From assembly GCA_913061275.1 (NCBI GenBank), contig CAJXSR010000010.1:47667-111666 (forward strand): a stretch of DNA of 64,000 nucleotides, in the 5' to 3' direction. Of this stretch, positions 47,790-58,161 are shown one piece after another (within the stretch, counting starts at the first letter, position 1; every line of letters begins with the position of its first letter). Under the pieces are notes generated by a model. The model worked only from the letters and a program-made list of their open reading frames with translations. It made no database searches and was not told the DNA's origin. Origin of the DNA: an uncultured Paracoccaceae bacterium (GTDB lineage: Bacteria; Pseudomonadota; Alphaproteobacteria; Rhodobacterales; Rhodobacteraceae). Position numbers and translations under genes: made by a program.

Positions 47790-48524
47790 ATGACTTTAAC
47801 AAAACTACTGGCAGGTGCCGCAATCGTCGCCATTACCGCAACATCTGCAATGGCAGGAAACGTTGTGCGAATGGGCACTGAAGGTGCATATGCACCCTAC
47901 AACTTCATCAACGACAAAGGCGAAGTTGACGGATATGAGCGTGATTTGGGCGATGAGCTATGCAAACGCGCAAGCTTGGAATGCACATGGGTCACAAACG
48001 ACTGGGATAGCATCATTCCCAACCTAGTATCTGGCAACTACGATACCATCATGGCAGGAATGTCTATCACGGCAGAACGCGATGAAGTGATTGATTTCAC
48101 ATCAGAATACTTTCCATCAGACCCCTCATCATATGTGGCTCTTGCAGGTGCTGACGCCTCTGCAACAAAAGGTGTTGTAGCGGCCCAAACCGCAACAATT
48201 CAAGCCGCATATATAGCTGAGTCTAGTGCAACAGTCGTTGAGTTTGCTACAATGGAAGATACTATCGCCGCCGTTCGCAACGGTGAAGCGGATAGTGTTC
48301 TGGCCGATCATGCAGCCCTAAAAGACATTGTTGACGCATCGGGTGGTGCTTTGGCATTTGTCGGTGATGACGTATCCATCGGTGGTGGCGTTGGCATGGG
48401 CGTTCGTGAAAGCGACAGCGAGCTGCGCGGCAAGTTTGAAGCAGCGATTGCATCCATGAAAGCGGACGGTAGCTTGAACGCGCTGATCGCCAAATGGTTT
48501 GATGGCCGCGACGCTGGTTATTAA
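47790..48524 (+). CDS. Periplasmic amino acid-type substrate-binding protein
   Basis: 244 residues with a signal peptide (LLAGAAIVAITATSAMAG). The family-3 solute-binding fold is clear: VRMGTEGAYAPYNFINDKGE, VDGYERDLGDELCKRASLEC (with a likely disulfide), and NYDTIMAGMSITAERDEVID. This resembles the HisJ/ArgT/OccT opine and basic-amino-acid branch. The true ligand may be another charged nitrogen compound used by the divergent operon. A hairpin follows. Confidence 0.92.
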   Translation: MTLTKLLAGAAIVAITATSAMAGNVVRMGTEGAYAPYNFINDKGEVDGYERDLGDELCKRASLECTWVTNDWDSIIPNLVSGNYDTIMAGMSITAERDEVIDFTSEYFPSDPSSYVALAGADASATKGVVAAQTATIQAAYIAESSATVVEFATMEDTIAAVRNGEADSVLADHAALKDIVDASGGALAFVGDDVSIGGGVGMGVRESDSELRGKFEAAIASMKADGSLNALIAKWFDGRDAGY

Positions 48525-48532
48525 GTAGTGCC

Positions 48533-48563
48533 AAGGGCCGCAATAATGGCGCGGCCCTTTTTT
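48533..48563 (+). terminator. Attenuator-like terminator after the binding-protein gene
   Basis: AAGGGCCGC, 7-base loop, then GCGCGGCCCTT and a T-run. It lies between the binding-protein and permease genes. Partial termination here would make binding protein more abundant than permease, a common pattern in ABC importers. Confidence 0.85.
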
Positions 48564-48577
48564 AGATCGATTTATTA

Positions 48578-49441
48578 ATGTTTGAATATTGTACTGATCC
48601 AAAGCTGATAGAAGGTTTCCAATGGTGGTCTTGTTATTTGACCACAGGCAAACACATGAGCTTTTATTTCAGCTTTGTGGTTGTTCTTAGCCTGTTAGCC
48701 CTGACAGTACCTTTTATCCTGCTTTTTGGCTTTACTGGTGCCTTAGCCCAACGCTCAGGTTTTGCCCCCATCCGGTGGTTTGGCACAATCTACACATCAA
48801 TGGTGCGCGGCGTGCCCGACATTATATTCTTCCTGTTTGTGCCCATCGCAATGGATCAGGGGATTGAAATAATCCGCCATAAAATAAAATGCTCTGACTG
48901 GTCAGAGCCCATTCGCCAAGGCAATGATTTTGTTGTTTGTACCGCCGCCAAAATGCCGCTTAGTAGCTCACCACAATGGGTGCATGAAACTTACGGGTTT
49001 ATGCTGGCCACCATTGCTTTTGCCGTCGTGTTCGGGGCCTTTGCAGCCAACACAATACACGGCGCATTAGCTGCCGTTCCCAAAGGACAGTTGGAAACGG
49101 GGGCAGCATTCGGTATGTCGCCAAGGCAGATTTTCCGACGCATTCACTTGCCACAAATGTGGGTCTATGCCCTGCCTGGCTTGTCTAACTTGTGGATGAT
49201 CCTGATTAAAGCCTCACCACTTCTTTTCCTGTTGGGCGTCGAAGACATCGTCTATTGGGCCCGTGAGCTTGGTGGTTCAAAAACCGCACGCTTCGCCTAT
49301 CCGCATGGCGACTGGCGGTTCGGGTATTTTCTCTTTCTTCTAGTGTTTTACCTGTTCTTAACATGGATAAGCGAAAAGTTTTTTAACCGTATCATGCACC
49401 GCTTATCACGTGGTCAAAACACTGCGGCAGGCATGTCATGA
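48578..49441 (+). CDS. ABC transporter permease (HisQ-like)
   Basis: 287 residues with about five membrane helices. The cytoplasmic EAA loop, which contacts the ATPase, reads PKGQLETGAAFGMSPRQIFR. An extra periplasmic segment of about 60 residues (WSEPIRQGNDFVVCTAAKMP region) separates early helices, longer than in basic HisQ. It overlaps the next permease by four bases (ATGA). Confidence 0.92.
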   Translation: MFEYCTDPKLIEGFQWWSCYLTTGKHMSFYFSFVVVLSLLALTVPFILLFGFTGALAQRSGFAPIRWFGTIYTSMVRGVPDIIFFLFVPIAMDQGIEIIRHKIKCSDWSEPIRQGNDFVVCTAAKMPLSSSPQWVHETYGFMLATIAFAVVFGAFAANTIHGALAAVPKGQLETGAAFGMSPRQIFRRIHLPQMWVYALPGLSNLWMILIKASPLLFLLGVEDIVYWARELGGSKTARFAYPHGDWRFGYFLFLLVFYLFLTWISEKFFNRIMHRLSRGQNTAAGMS

Positions 49442-50238
49442 GCTGTTATGAAACCATTACAAGCTATGCATTTCGATCGATAGGCTACGGTGAACGTCTT
49501 TTGCCTAAAACCGATTTCACACTTTGCGATCAATTTGTTCTGATCGGGTCAGGCATGATCTGGAATGTCTATTTTGCTGTGCTTGCCTTGTCACTTGGCT
49601 TTTTCTTTGCCGTGTCCCTTGCAGTGGGACGTAGCAGTGACAACCCGATTGCCCGCATCCCTGCGCACGCCTTCATATTCGTCATTCGCGGCTCACCGCT
49701 ATTCATCCAGTTTTTCCTAATTTATGAAGCCTTTGTTCTGATCCCGAAAATGGGTTGGGGCATCAATTTGGGCTTTATAGAAATCACGGTAGAAACCAAA
49801 TGGCTGACCAAAGCGTGGTTGGGTGCACTTATAACCCTGTTCCTGAATACCGCAGGCTACACTGCCAATATTTTCTATGGTGCTTTGCTATCAATCCCTA
49901 AGGGCGACATTGAAGCCGCTCTTGCCATCGGCATGTCAAAACGCCAGATATTTTGGCGCATATCTTTCCCCACAATGCTGCGCCTTGCATGGCCTAGCTA
50001 CACAAATGAAGCGATCTTTCTGTTTCACGCAACGGCACTGGTGTTCTTTTCCAGCTTCCCCGCATGGCGACAAGAGGGCGATTCTTTGTATTATGCCAGC
50101 TATTTCGCCGATAAAACCTTCAACCCGTTTGTGCCCTACCCGATTATTGCGCTGTACTTTATTTGCTTCACGCTACTGATCATCGGGTTATTCGGATTTG
50201 TGAACAAACGGCTGAACAGGCATATTGCCAAGAACTAA
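49438..50238 (+). CDS. ABC transporter permease (HisM-like)
   Basis: 266 residues with about five helices. The EAA loop reads PKGDIEAALAIGMSKRQIFW. The insertion of the periplasmic stretch (INLGFIEITVETKWLTKAW) matches the partner permease. The C-terminal part carries HATALVFFSSFPAW. The two permeases form the membrane channel of the importer, and the gene is last in its operon. Confidence 0.92.
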   Translation: MSCYETITSYAFRSIGYGERLLPKTDFTLCDQFVLIGSGMIWNVYFAVLALSLGFFFAVSLAVGRSSDNPIARIPAHAFIFVIRGSPLFIQFFLIYEAFVLIPKMGWGINLGFIEITVETKWLTKAWLGALITLFLNTAGYTANIFYGALLSIPKGDIEAALAIGMSKRQIFWRISFPTMLRLAWPSYTNEAIFLFHATALVFFSSFPAWRQEGDSLYYASYFADKTFNPFVPYPIIALYFICFTLLIIGLFGFVNKRLNRHIAKN

Positions 50239-50260
50239 AAAAGGGCCCGAAGGCCCCTTT
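50237..50260. terminator. Bidirectional terminator between permease and pntB
   Basis: AAAGGGCC, short loop, GGCCCCTTT. The minus-strand reading ends in a run of T, so it should stop pntB transcripts; the plus-strand reading ends in a shorter T-run. Located in the 26 bp between convergent genes. Confidence 0.8.
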
Positions 50261-50264
50261 CCGT

Positions 50265-51644
50265 TTAACTGATGAAACCCAGTAACTGATCCAGTGACGC
50301 TTTCGCATCGCCATATAGCATCCGCGAATTTTCTTTAAAGAACAGTGGGTTCTCAATCCCTGAATAACCTGTCCCCTGACCGCGTTTTGACACGATCACG
50401 GTTTTAGCTTTCCACACTTCCAGAACCGGCATACCCGCGATAGGGCTGTTGGGGTCTTCTTGTGCGGCGGGGTTAACGATGTCGTTGGAACCGATGATCA
50501 TCACCACGTCCGTTTCGGGGAAATCATCATTGATTTCATCCATTTCCAGCACGATGTCATAAGGTACTTTAGCTTCAGCCAGCAGCACGTTCATGTGGCC
50601 CGGCAAACGACCCGCAACCGGGTGGATGCCAAAACGCACGTTCTTGCCTTTAGCCCGCAAACGACGCGTCAGTTCAGATACCGATTGCTGAGCTTGCGCT
50701 ACAGCCATACCGTAACCGGGCACGATGATAACGGATGAAGCATCCTCTAATTGGGCCGCCACGGTCGCGGCATCCGTTGCCACCATCTCACCCTCGATTT
50801 CCATCGCAGGACCAGTCGCGCCACCAAAGCCGCCTAGGATCACGGATATGAAGCTGCGGTTCATCGCTTTACACATGATGTAGGATAGAATTGCACCTGA
50901 TGAACCCACCAAGGCCCCTGTCACGATCAATAAGTCATTGCCCAATAGGAACCCAGTTGCGGCAGCTGCCCAACCTGAATAGCTGTTTAGCATGGATACC
51001 ACCACAGGCATGTCTGCCCCGCCAATGGCCGCCACAAGATGTGCACCAACGGCAAAGGCAATAAACATCATCAGATAAAGCGTCCAACTACCAGAACCGC
51101 CCATATACATCGTCAGCAGGATAAGACTAAGAATGGCACCCCCCGCATTCAACGCGTGACGCGCAGGTAGTATCAAAGCTTTGCCGTCGATTTTACCCGC
51201 CAGTTTACCGTAAGCCACGATAGAACCCGTAAAGGTAATGGCACCGATAAAGACACCAAGAAAAATCTCAACCTCATGAATGGCAACTTCGGCCCCTGTT
51301 AGCCCGTGCGTGCCTGCAATGTCGGAATTCAGGCCGATAAAGACTGCCGCCAAGCCCACAAAACTGTGCAATGCCGCAACCAGTTCTGGCATTTCAGTCA
51401 TTTCCACCCGTTTGGCAACCGTCGCACCCAAGAAGGCACCAACACCCATCAATGGGATCAGCACCAAGTATGACCAACCGCCTACACCTGGCCCGAATAT
51501 CGTGGCAAACACCGCAATGCCCATACCCACAATGCCGAACCATACGGCCCGTTTGGCTTTTTCCTGATTGCTTAACCCGCCCAAGGCAAGGATGAACAAT
51601 ACGGATGCAGCGATATATGCTGCTGTGACTATTCCTGCGCTCAT
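50265..51644 (-). CDS. pntB: NAD(P) transhydrogenase subunit beta
   Basis: 459 residues from the ATG at 51644, which has GAGGGTGATG upstream. Domain II helices fill the first 260 residues. The NADP-binding domain III then reads [38 protein letters not shown] and [15 protein letters not shown]. With PntA it couples hydride transfer between NADH and NADP to proton flow. It starts 11 bp after pntA. Confidence 0.96.
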   Translation of the reverse strand: MSAGIVTAAYIAASVLFILALGGLSNQEKAKRAVWFGIVGMGIAVFATIFGPGVGGWSYLVLIPLMGVGAFLGATVAKRVEMTEMPELVAALHSFVGLAAVFIGLNSDIAGTHGLTGAEVAIHEVEIFLGVFIGAITFTGSIVAYGKLAGKIDGKALILPARHALNAGGAILSLILLTMYMGGSGSWTLYLMMFIAFAVGAHLVAAIGGADMPVVVSMLNSYSGWAAAATGFLLGNDLLIVTGALVGSSGAILSYIMCKAMNRSFISVILGGFGGATGPAMEIEGEMVATDAATVAAQLEDASSVIIVPGYGMAVAQAQQSVSELTRRLRAKGKNVRFGIHPVAGRLPGHMNVLLAEAKVPYDIVLEMDEINDDFPETDVVMIIGSNDIVNPAAQEDPNSPIAGMPVLEVWKAKTVIVSKRGQGTGYSGIENPLFFKENSRMLYGDAKASLDQLLGFIS

Positions 51645-51654
51645 ATCATCACCC

Positions 51655-53223
51655 TCAAGACTTTTGGAACATTTGCAACATGCGCCGTGTGACCATAAAG
51701 CCGCCGACGATGTTGATGGTTGCAATTAGAATACTGATGCCTGCCAACACGGTTACGATAAATCCGTGCCCGCCGATTTGCAGCAAGGCCCCCAATATGA
51801 TGATGCCCGAAATGGCATTGGTTATCGCCATCAAGGGCGTATGCAGTGCATGGCTGACCTTCCAAATCACTTGGAAACCGATAAAACAAGAAAGCGCGAA
51901 CACAATGAAGTGCTGCATGAAAGATGCTGGCGCATAGGCGCCGATCAGCAACATCACCAAGCCTCCAACAACCAATAATTGGGTTTGTTGCTTGCCTGCT
52001 TTAAGTGTTGCAGCCGCTTCTTCTGCTTTAATTTCATCCGCCGTCTTTTCAGGGGCTTTGGGTTGTTGTACCGCAATCGCCTGAATTTTCGGTGGTGGTG
52101 GCGGGAAGGTTATTTTGCCTTTATGCGTGGCAGTAGCGCCCCGAATGACATCATCCTTCATGTCGTGCTTTAATTTACCATCCTTATTGGGCGTCAAATC
52201 TGTCATCATGTGGCGGATGTTTGTGGCATAAAGTGTTGACGATTGGGCGGCCATACGGGCGGGCAGATCAGTGTAACCGATGATTGTCACACCGTTGTCG
52301 GTTACAATCTTTTCATCTGCCACAGTCAAATCACAGTTACCACCACGTTCAGCCGCTAGGTCAACAATTACGGAACCCGGCTTCATTGCCCCAACCATAT
52401 CTTTCAGCCACAATTTTGGTGCATCACGGCCTGGGATCAGGGCTGTGGTGATGACAATGTCTATCTCTGGCGCCAACTCGCGGAATTTTTCCAGCTGCTT
52501 TTCGCGAAATATTGGGCTGGAAGGGGCAGCATAACCGCCTGATGCGGCACCGTCTTGTTGTTCTTCCTCAAACTCCAGAAACACAAATTCCGCACCCATG
52601 CTTTCAATCTGTTCCGCCACTTCTGGACGTACATCAAACGCAAAAACCATAGCACCCATAGATTGGGCGGCACCGATGGCGGCAAGGCCTGCAACACCTG
52701 CACCCACAACCAAAATCTTGGCGGGCGGCACTTTGCCTGCGGCTGTGATTTGGCCCGTGAAGAACCGCCCGAAACTGTTGGCGGCTTCGGTGACTGCGCG
52801 ATAACCCGCGATATTGGCCATCGAGGAAAGTGCATCCATTTTTTGCGCACGGCTGATGCGTGGCACCATATCCATTGCAATCACATGTGCGCCTTTTTTA
52901 TTGGCAGCATCCATCAGCGCTTCATTTTGGGCTGGATAGAAAAATGAAACCAGTGTCTGGCCCGTCCGCAAACGTTTCACTTCTATATCTTCAGGTGGGC
53001 GCACTTTGGCTACAATATCGACAGCTTTATATAATGCTGCCCCCGTAGCCACAACTTTGACGCCTGCGTCTTTATAATCCTGATCGGAAAAACGCGAGGC
53101 AACACCCGCACCCTTCTCAATGACACACTCATAACCTAATTTCTGTAACTCAACAGCAGACGCAGGCGTCATCGCCACACGAGTTTCTCCCGGATAAATC
53201 TCTTTTGGAGTTCCGATGCGCAT
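51655..53223 (-). CDS. pntA: NAD(P) transhydrogenase subunit alpha
   Basis: 522 residues from the ATG at 53223 with GGGAGAATTGTC upstream. The NAD-binding domain I has [20 protein letters not shown] and [21 protein letters not shown] Pro-rich linker leads to C-terminal membrane helices, so this is the fused form found in gamma- and many alphaproteobacteria. First gene of pntAB, divergent from the YeeE genes. Confidence 0.96.
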   Translation of the reverse strand: MRIGTPKEIYPGETRVAMTPASAVELQKLGYECVIEKGAGVASRFSDQDYKDAGVKVVATGAALYKAVDIVAKVRPPEDIEVKRLRTGQTLVSFFYPAQNEALMDAANKKGAHVIAMDMVPRISRAQKMDALSSMANIAGYRAVTEAANSFGRFFTGQITAAGKVPPAKILVVGAGVAGLAAIGAAQSMGAMVFAFDVRPEVAEQIESMGAEFVFLEFEEEQQDGAASGGYAAPSSPIFREKQLEKFRELAPEIDIVITTALIPGRDAPKLWLKDMVGAMKPGSVIVDLAAERGGNCDLTVADEKIVTDNGVTIIGYTDLPARMAAQSSTLYATNIRHMMTDLTPNKDGKLKHDMKDDVIRGATATHKGKITFPPPPPKIQAIAVQQPKAPEKTADEIKAEEAAATLKAGKQQTQLLVVGGLVMLLIGAYAPASFMQHFIVFALSCFIGFQVIWKVSHALHTPLMAITNAISGIIILGALLQIGGHGFIVTVLAGISILIATINIVGGFMVTRRMLQMFQKS

Positions 53224-53449
53224 GACAATTCTCCCTTTGTTCAAGCGTCGCCGATATAAAGAATCGGCAGATTTATACACAATAATTTAGGCTACCATTA
53301 GGTATGCTAAACCATCATGCGACATTCCGACCGTAAATGCGATTACTTATTCAATAAATTGCATGTATCGTATTTCCAACGACAATAATTAACGCTAGCA
53401 TGGCGGCACACCACATTTATTGCAACCAAGAATAGAATCAGGAAAAATC

Positions 53450-53878
53450 ATGGATTATATGAGTTGGGCTTACGGATTGATTGGCGGTTTAATGATCGGC
53501 ACTGCGGCAGCGATATTCTTGCTGTTCAATGGTAAAATCATGGGTGCCAGTGGCATCGTTGGCGGGCTTGTTGACAGGTCAGGTGCCAGCACATGGGCTG
53601 AACGTGTTTTGTTTATAGCGGGCCTTGTTGGCGCCCCTGCACTGCTGGGACTTGTTTACAAACTGCCGGCCACCAATGTGACAGATAAAATCGGCCTGTT
53701 GGTCGTGGCGGGCCTGCTGGTGGGCGTTGGCACACGGTTGGGGTCGGGGTGTACAAGTGGCCATGGGGTATGTGGCATTTCAAGGCTGTCAATACGCTCT
53801 ATTATCTCAACTTTGATTTATATAGGCGCAGGCGTAGCAGTAGTTGCCGCCGCACGTGCAACGGGGGTATTGTTATGA
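53450..53878 (+). CDS. YeeE/YedE half-transporter, first subunit
   Basis: 142 residues, four hydrophobic segments. The motif [19 protein letters not shown] with its cysteines is the sulfur-relay signature of the YeeE/YedE family, related to thiosulfate transporters. The next gene encodes the other half, coupled by ATGA overlap. Together the pair may form one sulfur-compound transporter. The start at 53450 has AGGAAAAATC upstream. Confidence 0.88.
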   Translation: MDYMSWAYGLIGGLMIGTAAAIFLLFNGKIMGASGIVGGLVDRSGASTWAERVLFIAGLVGAPALLGLVYKLPATNVTDKIGLLVVAGLLVGVGTRLGSGCTSGHGVCGISRLSIRSIISTLIYIGAGVAVVAAARATGVLL

Positions 53879-54300
53879 GACATCTGGTAACACTGTTTTG
53901 TGGTGCATTATTTGGACTTGGTTTGGTTGTATCAGGCATGACCGACACCTTGAAGGTTCAGGGTTTTCTTGACCTGTTTGGCGCATGGGACCCTACCCTT
54001 ATCTTCGTTATGGGCGGGGCTATTATACCAATGTTCATCGCTTGGCGTATTGCCGCTATCCGTGAAAAATCCGTACTGGGCGGGTTGATACCTCTAGCAC
54101 CCAAAACCGAATTGGATCGTTCATTGGTAATAGGCGCCGTGCTATTTGGCGCAGGTTGGGGCCTGTCAGGCTTTTGCCCCGGCCCCGCATTGGCATCATC
54201 CACCTTCGGGGGCACGGGTGGACTGACGTTTCTAGCCGCGATGTTGGCAGGGATGATTATCGCCCCGCCAATTATTCGCGTCTTTAAAGCTGCGCCATAA
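53875..54300 (+). CDS. YeeE/YedE half-transporter, second subunit (DUF6691 type)
   Basis: 141 residues from the ATG overlapping the previous stop. It has four hydrophobic segments, and the [17 protein letters not shown] motif carries the conserved cysteine. It partners with the first half to give a two-gene version of the usual single-chain YeeE. Its 3' end overlaps the convergent yebC gene by 17 bp. Confidence 0.88.
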   Translation: MRHLVTLFCGALFGLGLVVSGMTDTLKVQGFLDLFGAWDPTLIFVMGGAIIPMFIAWRIAAIREKSVLGGLIPLAPKTELDRSLVIGAVLFGAGWGLSGFCPGPALASSTFGGTGGLTFLAAMLAGMIIAPPIIRVFKAAP

Positions 54301-55024
54301 CCTCATCTGACAATTCGACATTGGTGGTGACGGTTTGCACATCGTCATCATCTTCCAAAGCTTCGATTAACTTCATCAACTTTTCGGCGCCTTCCAGATC
54401 AAGTTCAGTGGTGATCGTTGGTTTCCAGATCAACTTGGTTGATGTACTCTCGCCCAATGCAGTTTCAAGCGCGGTGGACACTTCGTTCAGATCTGTATCT
54501 TCACAATAAACATCGTGACCGTCTTCAGAACTTTCCACATCATCTGCCCCTGCTTCAATCACATGATCGAACATAGTATCGGCATCAGCAATATCGATTG
54601 GGTAAACCACCAAACCTTTGCGTTCAAACATGAAAGAAACCGCACCGGTTTCGGCCAGATTACCACCAGACTTGGTAAAGATCGAACGCACGCTGGATGC
54701 GGTACGGTTTCGATTATCGGTCATCGCTTCCACAATCACGGCAACACCCGCAGGGCCATAGCCCTCATAGCGGATTTCATCGTAATTCTCTTCATCACCG
54801 CCAACGGCCTTGTTGATCGCGCGATCAATCACGTCCTTGGGCACAGATAAAGATTTGGCTTCTTTTACAGCTAAACGCAAACGCGGGTTTTTATCCACAT
54901 CTGGGTCGCCCATTTTGGCAGCAACCGTGATCTCTTTTGCCAGTTTAGAAAACAGTTTTGAGCGCAACTTATCCTGACGCCCTTTGCGGTGTTGAATATT
55001 TGCCCATTTTGAATGGCCTGCCAT
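54284..55024 (-). CDS. yebC: YebC/PmpR family DNA-binding protein
   Basis: 246 residues, the standard length. [18 protein letters not shown] is the unmistakable N terminus, followed by [16 protein letters not shown] and [20 protein letters not shown]. It is a cytoplasmic regulator or translation-related factor. Its 3' end overlaps the convergent YeeE gene. Confidence 0.97.
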   Translation of the reverse strand: MAGHSKWANIQHRKGRQDKLRSKLFSKLAKEITVAAKMGDPDVDKNPRLRLAVKEAKSLSVPKDVIDRAINKAVGGDEENYDEIRYEGYGPAGVAVIVEAMTDNRNRTASSVRSIFTKSGGNLAETGAVSFMFERKGLVVYPIDIADADTMFDHVIEAGADDVESSEDGHDVYCEDTDLNEVSTALETALGESTSTKLIWKPTITTELDLEGAEKLMKLIEALEDDDDVQTVTTNVELSDEVMAQL

Positions 55025-55095
55025 GGCGTGAACCCCTTTAGTAAAACTTTGTTGGGGCTTTATAGAAACCCATATCTAAAGTTTCAAGCACACCT

Positions 55096-55428
55096 TCAAA
55101 GTAGATGCCTAAATTTGGGTAGAGCTTCTAAAAACTCGATTAAACCGCGATCCCATTTTGGTTTTATATATATTGCAAAGCCATCATTCCATGTTCTGGG
55201 TAACTCTGATGACAATATAATTGAGATAACGTTTTCTTCGCTTGGCTTTTCATTATCAGACATCGGATCAATGGCTAACACCAGAAAGACAGTTTTCCCA
55301 ACAGGCGACCAAATCGAAGCTAATTTCCAAACCTCATAAACCCACCAATGATCTGATGGCGTTTCTATAATTTCAACGTCCCAGCCATCTTGCTTTACCT
55401 TGTCTTTCAGCAAATCAAACTTTTGCAT
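55096..55428 (-). CDS. Hypothetical protein coupled to SLC13 permease
   Basis: 110 residues from the ATG at 55428, which overlaps the permease stop as TGATG. This is evidence of translational coupling. The sequence reads MQKFDLLKDKVKQDGWD, then SDHWWVYEVWKLASIWSPVG and ELPRTWNDGFAIYIKPKWD. It has no signal peptide or membrane segment. I recognise no family. A cytoplasmic partner or regulator of the permease is possible but unsupported. Confidence 0.6.
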   Translation of the reverse strand: MQKFDLLKDKVKQDGWDVEIIETPSDHWWVYEVWKLASIWSPVGKTVFLVLAIDPMSDNEKPSEENVISIILSSELPRTWNDGFAIYIKPKWDRGLIEFLEALPKFRHLL

Positions 55429-57203
55429 CACAAAGGCCACAGATAAGGGATTATCAGGCTGGCAATTACCCCGACAGACAAGTTCAACGGGATACCAACA
55501 CGCAAGAAATCAGTGAACTTATAACCACCCGGCCCGTAGACCATCATGTTGGTCTGATAGCTGATGGGGGTTGCAAAAGTGGCAGAGGCCGCGATCATGA
55601 CGGCAACCACCAACGGGCGTGGATCTACCCCTAATGAGACGGCAAGGCCTATTGCCACAGGTGTTAAAACCACTGCAACCGCGTGGTTGATAATCTCTGA
55701 CAGGAATGAAGTCAGCAGGTATATCCCCCAGATGATAAAGAACGGTGACAGGCCAGAAAGCAATGGTGCGAACACGTCGACAATCATATCAATAGCACCC
55801 GACGTTTCCAGTGCTGTTGCCACAGCCAACATCGCGAAAATCAGTGCAAGCAGGCGACCATCAATAAAGGAAAAGGCTTCGTCACTGTCAATACAGCGAG
55901 TAATGAATACCAATGCCATCGCCAAAACTGCCAGTAGCAGTATCGGGGCCACCCCCAAGGCTGCTAACCCCACGATCCCTGCGATTGCACCAAGTGCAAT
56001 GGGTGCGTGGCGGCGGCGAAAGGCGCGAGCTGAGGGTTTGGAAACGTCCACCATATCCATGTCTTCAGCCAGCTGCTTTACATCTTTTGGTGCGCCTTCC
56101 AAAAGCAATGTATCACCAACTTTCACCCGCAGATCTTCAAGCTGCTGGCCGATATTTTGGTTGCGCCGGTGCGCGGCCAAAACATAGACCCCGTAACGCC
56201 TGCGCAATCCCATGCTGCCCAGAGTGCGGCCAACCATGCCACATTCGGGTGTAATCAATATCTCGACAGTTGTGGTTTCTTTGGTTGAAACCATATCTGC
56301 CAGCAAAACATCCTTGCTGTCTTTCAGGCTAAGAACTTCAGCTACCGATTTACGCATGACCACTCGGTCACCAAGTTGCATGCGCACATCTGGTAGGTTT
56401 TTGCGCAAAGACGCGTCATTGCGCAGCAAATCAACCACCCGTCCGCTATCACGTTTAAAGGCTTCAGCGTCCAGCGGGCCTTGCCCTATCAGGGCAGAAC
56501 CCTCAGCGATGACCACCTCGGTCATGAAGCGTTTCGTTTTAGTTTGCCCAAGCATATCAGCCATCGATGCACGATCAGGCAAAAGGTGTGGCGCAATAAA
56601 GCGCAGATAAATCCCGCCCCAAGCCACAAGAACAATCGCCAGCGGGGTAATTTCAAAGATTGTAAAAGGTTCCAAGCCGCGTGCCCGCGCAACGCCATCC
56701 ACCAACAGGTTGGTCGAGGTGCCTATCAGGGTTAACGTACCCCCCAGAATGGCGGCATAAGACAACGGGATCAAAAGCTTACTGGCCGAAATTCCTAACC
56801 TGCGCGACAGTTGCACAAACACCGGTATCATCACCACGACAACTGGTGTGTTGTTAACAAAAGCCGAAGCTATAACAACGAAAATCATCAATGCACCTAT
56901 GGCCACAGCCGGACGTGTTTCGGCCTGCGCCTCGGCCAAGCCAGTAAACCACGCCAATGCACCCGTGCGCACCAATGCTGCCATCACGATGAACATTGCG
57001 GCAATCGTCCAAGGGGCTGGATTTTGCAAAACGTGCAGCGCATCTTCATAGGGCAAGAGCCCCAATATCAACATCAACGCCGTACCCGCTATGGCCACAA
57101 CTTCAGTCGGATACGTCTCGCGCATGAACATAACGAACATCACAACGACCACGCCAATGGCCAAACCTGCATTCCATGCTTCTGGTATGATGCCTGATAA
57201 CAT
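55428..57203 (-). CDS. SLC13/CitMHS-type permease with two TrkA-C domains
   Basis: 591 residues. N-terminal and C-terminal membrane halves (about 15-200 and 395-590) flank two RCK_C/TrkA-C domains (about 220-300 and 305-385, with LGDRVVMRK and VGDTLLLEG). The SLC13 motif FVNNTPVVVVMIPVF lies in the first half. Such carriers move sulfate, dicarboxylates or other anions, gated by the cytoplasmic domains. It sits near YeeE genes, but a sulfur link is speculative. Confidence 0.88.
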   Translation of the reverse strand: MLSGIIPEAWNAGLAIGVVVVMFVMFMRETYPTEVVAIAGTALMLILGLLPYEDALHVLQNPAPWTIAAMFIVMAALVRTGALAWFTGLAEAQAETRPAVAIGALMIFVVIASAFVNNTPVVVVMIPVFVQLSRRLGISASKLLIPLSYAAILGGTLTLIGTSTNLLVDGVARARGLEPFTIFEITPLAIVLVAWGGIYLRFIAPHLLPDRASMADMLGQTKTKRFMTEVVIAEGSALIGQGPLDAEAFKRDSGRVVDLLRNDASLRKNLPDVRMQLGDRVVMRKSVAEVLSLKDSKDVLLADMVSTKETTTVEILITPECGMVGRTLGSMGLRRRYGVYVLAAHRRNQNIGQQLEDLRVKVGDTLLLEGAPKDVKQLAEDMDMVDVSKPSARAFRRRHAPIALGAIAGIVGLAALGVAPILLLAVLAMALVFITRCIDSDEAFSFIDGRLLALIFAMLAVATALETSGAIDMIVDVFAPLLSGLSPFFIIWGIYLLTSFLSEIINHAVAVVLTPVAIGLAVSLGVDPRPLVVAVMIAASATFATPISYQTNMMVYGPGGYKFTDFLRVGIPLNLSVGVIASLIIPYLWPL

Positions 57204-57258
57204 TATTTGCTCCCTTGTTTAGTATATCGTGCCGCAACTTGCGCGGTACTACAAGTAG

Positions 57259-58161
57259 TTATGGGTGATCTTCGCCCTTTGGCTGCACCAAAAACAGGCC
57301 CGCCAACATCAGGCCAGCTGCCAACCAAACCCAGATAGAATAACTTTCATTCAGCATCACCATAGACCAAAACACACCAAAACCTGTGACAAGATAAGCC
57401 ACTTGCGCCGAAAACACTGGCCCTGCACGCCCGATCAACCAGACATAGCCCGTATAGGCAAAACCGTGCAGCAAGCTCATAAACAAGATCGCCCATTCAG
57501 GTGGCCCCCACGCGTGGGCAAGTGAAAACCACTGACCTGTAGCGATGGAAACAGGCGTTATGACAATTAAGCCAACAACAGATGCCCCCAGCAATGCCTG
57601 CACAGAAGTCAAACCGCGCAAGGTGAATTTGCCCACGAAATTATCTTCCAGCGCGTAACAAAGCGGGGGTATGCAGGCGATCAAAACATAGATTGCTTTA
57701 GAGGGATCAGGCAAGCTGGCATCAGGGCCAGCCAGTACTAAAATCGCGCACAGCCCCAAAACGATCCCGAATGCACGACGCCATTCAAACTGCTCTAACC
57801 CAATCAATATAGCTATGGGTAACGCAAGCATCGGCACAAGTGAGATCAGCACCGAATAGACCCCAGCAGGGATATGCCCGATGACCATAAAGCCAAAGGA
57901 TGAGGCAATTAACGTACCTAGTAATGCAATAACAAGAAAGATAATCAAGTGGTCGCCTGTCAACTTTGGAAACCGCCCCTGAAAGCGTGAAATGATGCCA
58001 AGATATATCGTCGTGATAACAAATTCCCAAAAAACCAAGCCAAACTCATGGTATCCGGTTGAAACAGCCACTTTCATCAACGGAACTGTAATACCCCAAA
58101 CGGCACCGATCAGTAACAAGGCGCAAAATAACCCTGCGCGGGTCTTTAGAAACGCATCCAT
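57259..58161 (-). CDS. EamA/DMT family transporter
   Basis: 300 residues with about ten helices in two EamA repeats. The N terminus FCALLLIGAVWGITVPLMKV and the mid-protein VLGLCAILVLAGPDASLPDP are typical. It begins on the last base of ymdB, so it is co-transcribed. It is unlike the EamA protein at 4657 in detail, so not a recent duplicate. Substrate unknown. Confidence 0.9.
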   Translation of the reverse strand: MDAFLKTRAGLFCALLLIGAVWGITVPLMKVAVSTGYHEFGLVFWEFVITTIYLGIISRFQGRFPKLTGDHLIIFLVIALLGTLIASSFGFMVIGHIPAGVYSVLISLVPMLALPIAILIGLEQFEWRRAFGIVLGLCAILVLAGPDASLPDPSKAIYVLIACIPPLCYALEDNFVGKFTLRGLTSVQALLGASVVGLIVITPVSIATGQWFSLAHAWGPPEWAILFMSLLHGFAYTGYVWLIGRAGPVFSAQVAYLVTGFGVFWSMVMLNESYSIWVWLAAGLMLAGLFLVQPKGEDHP

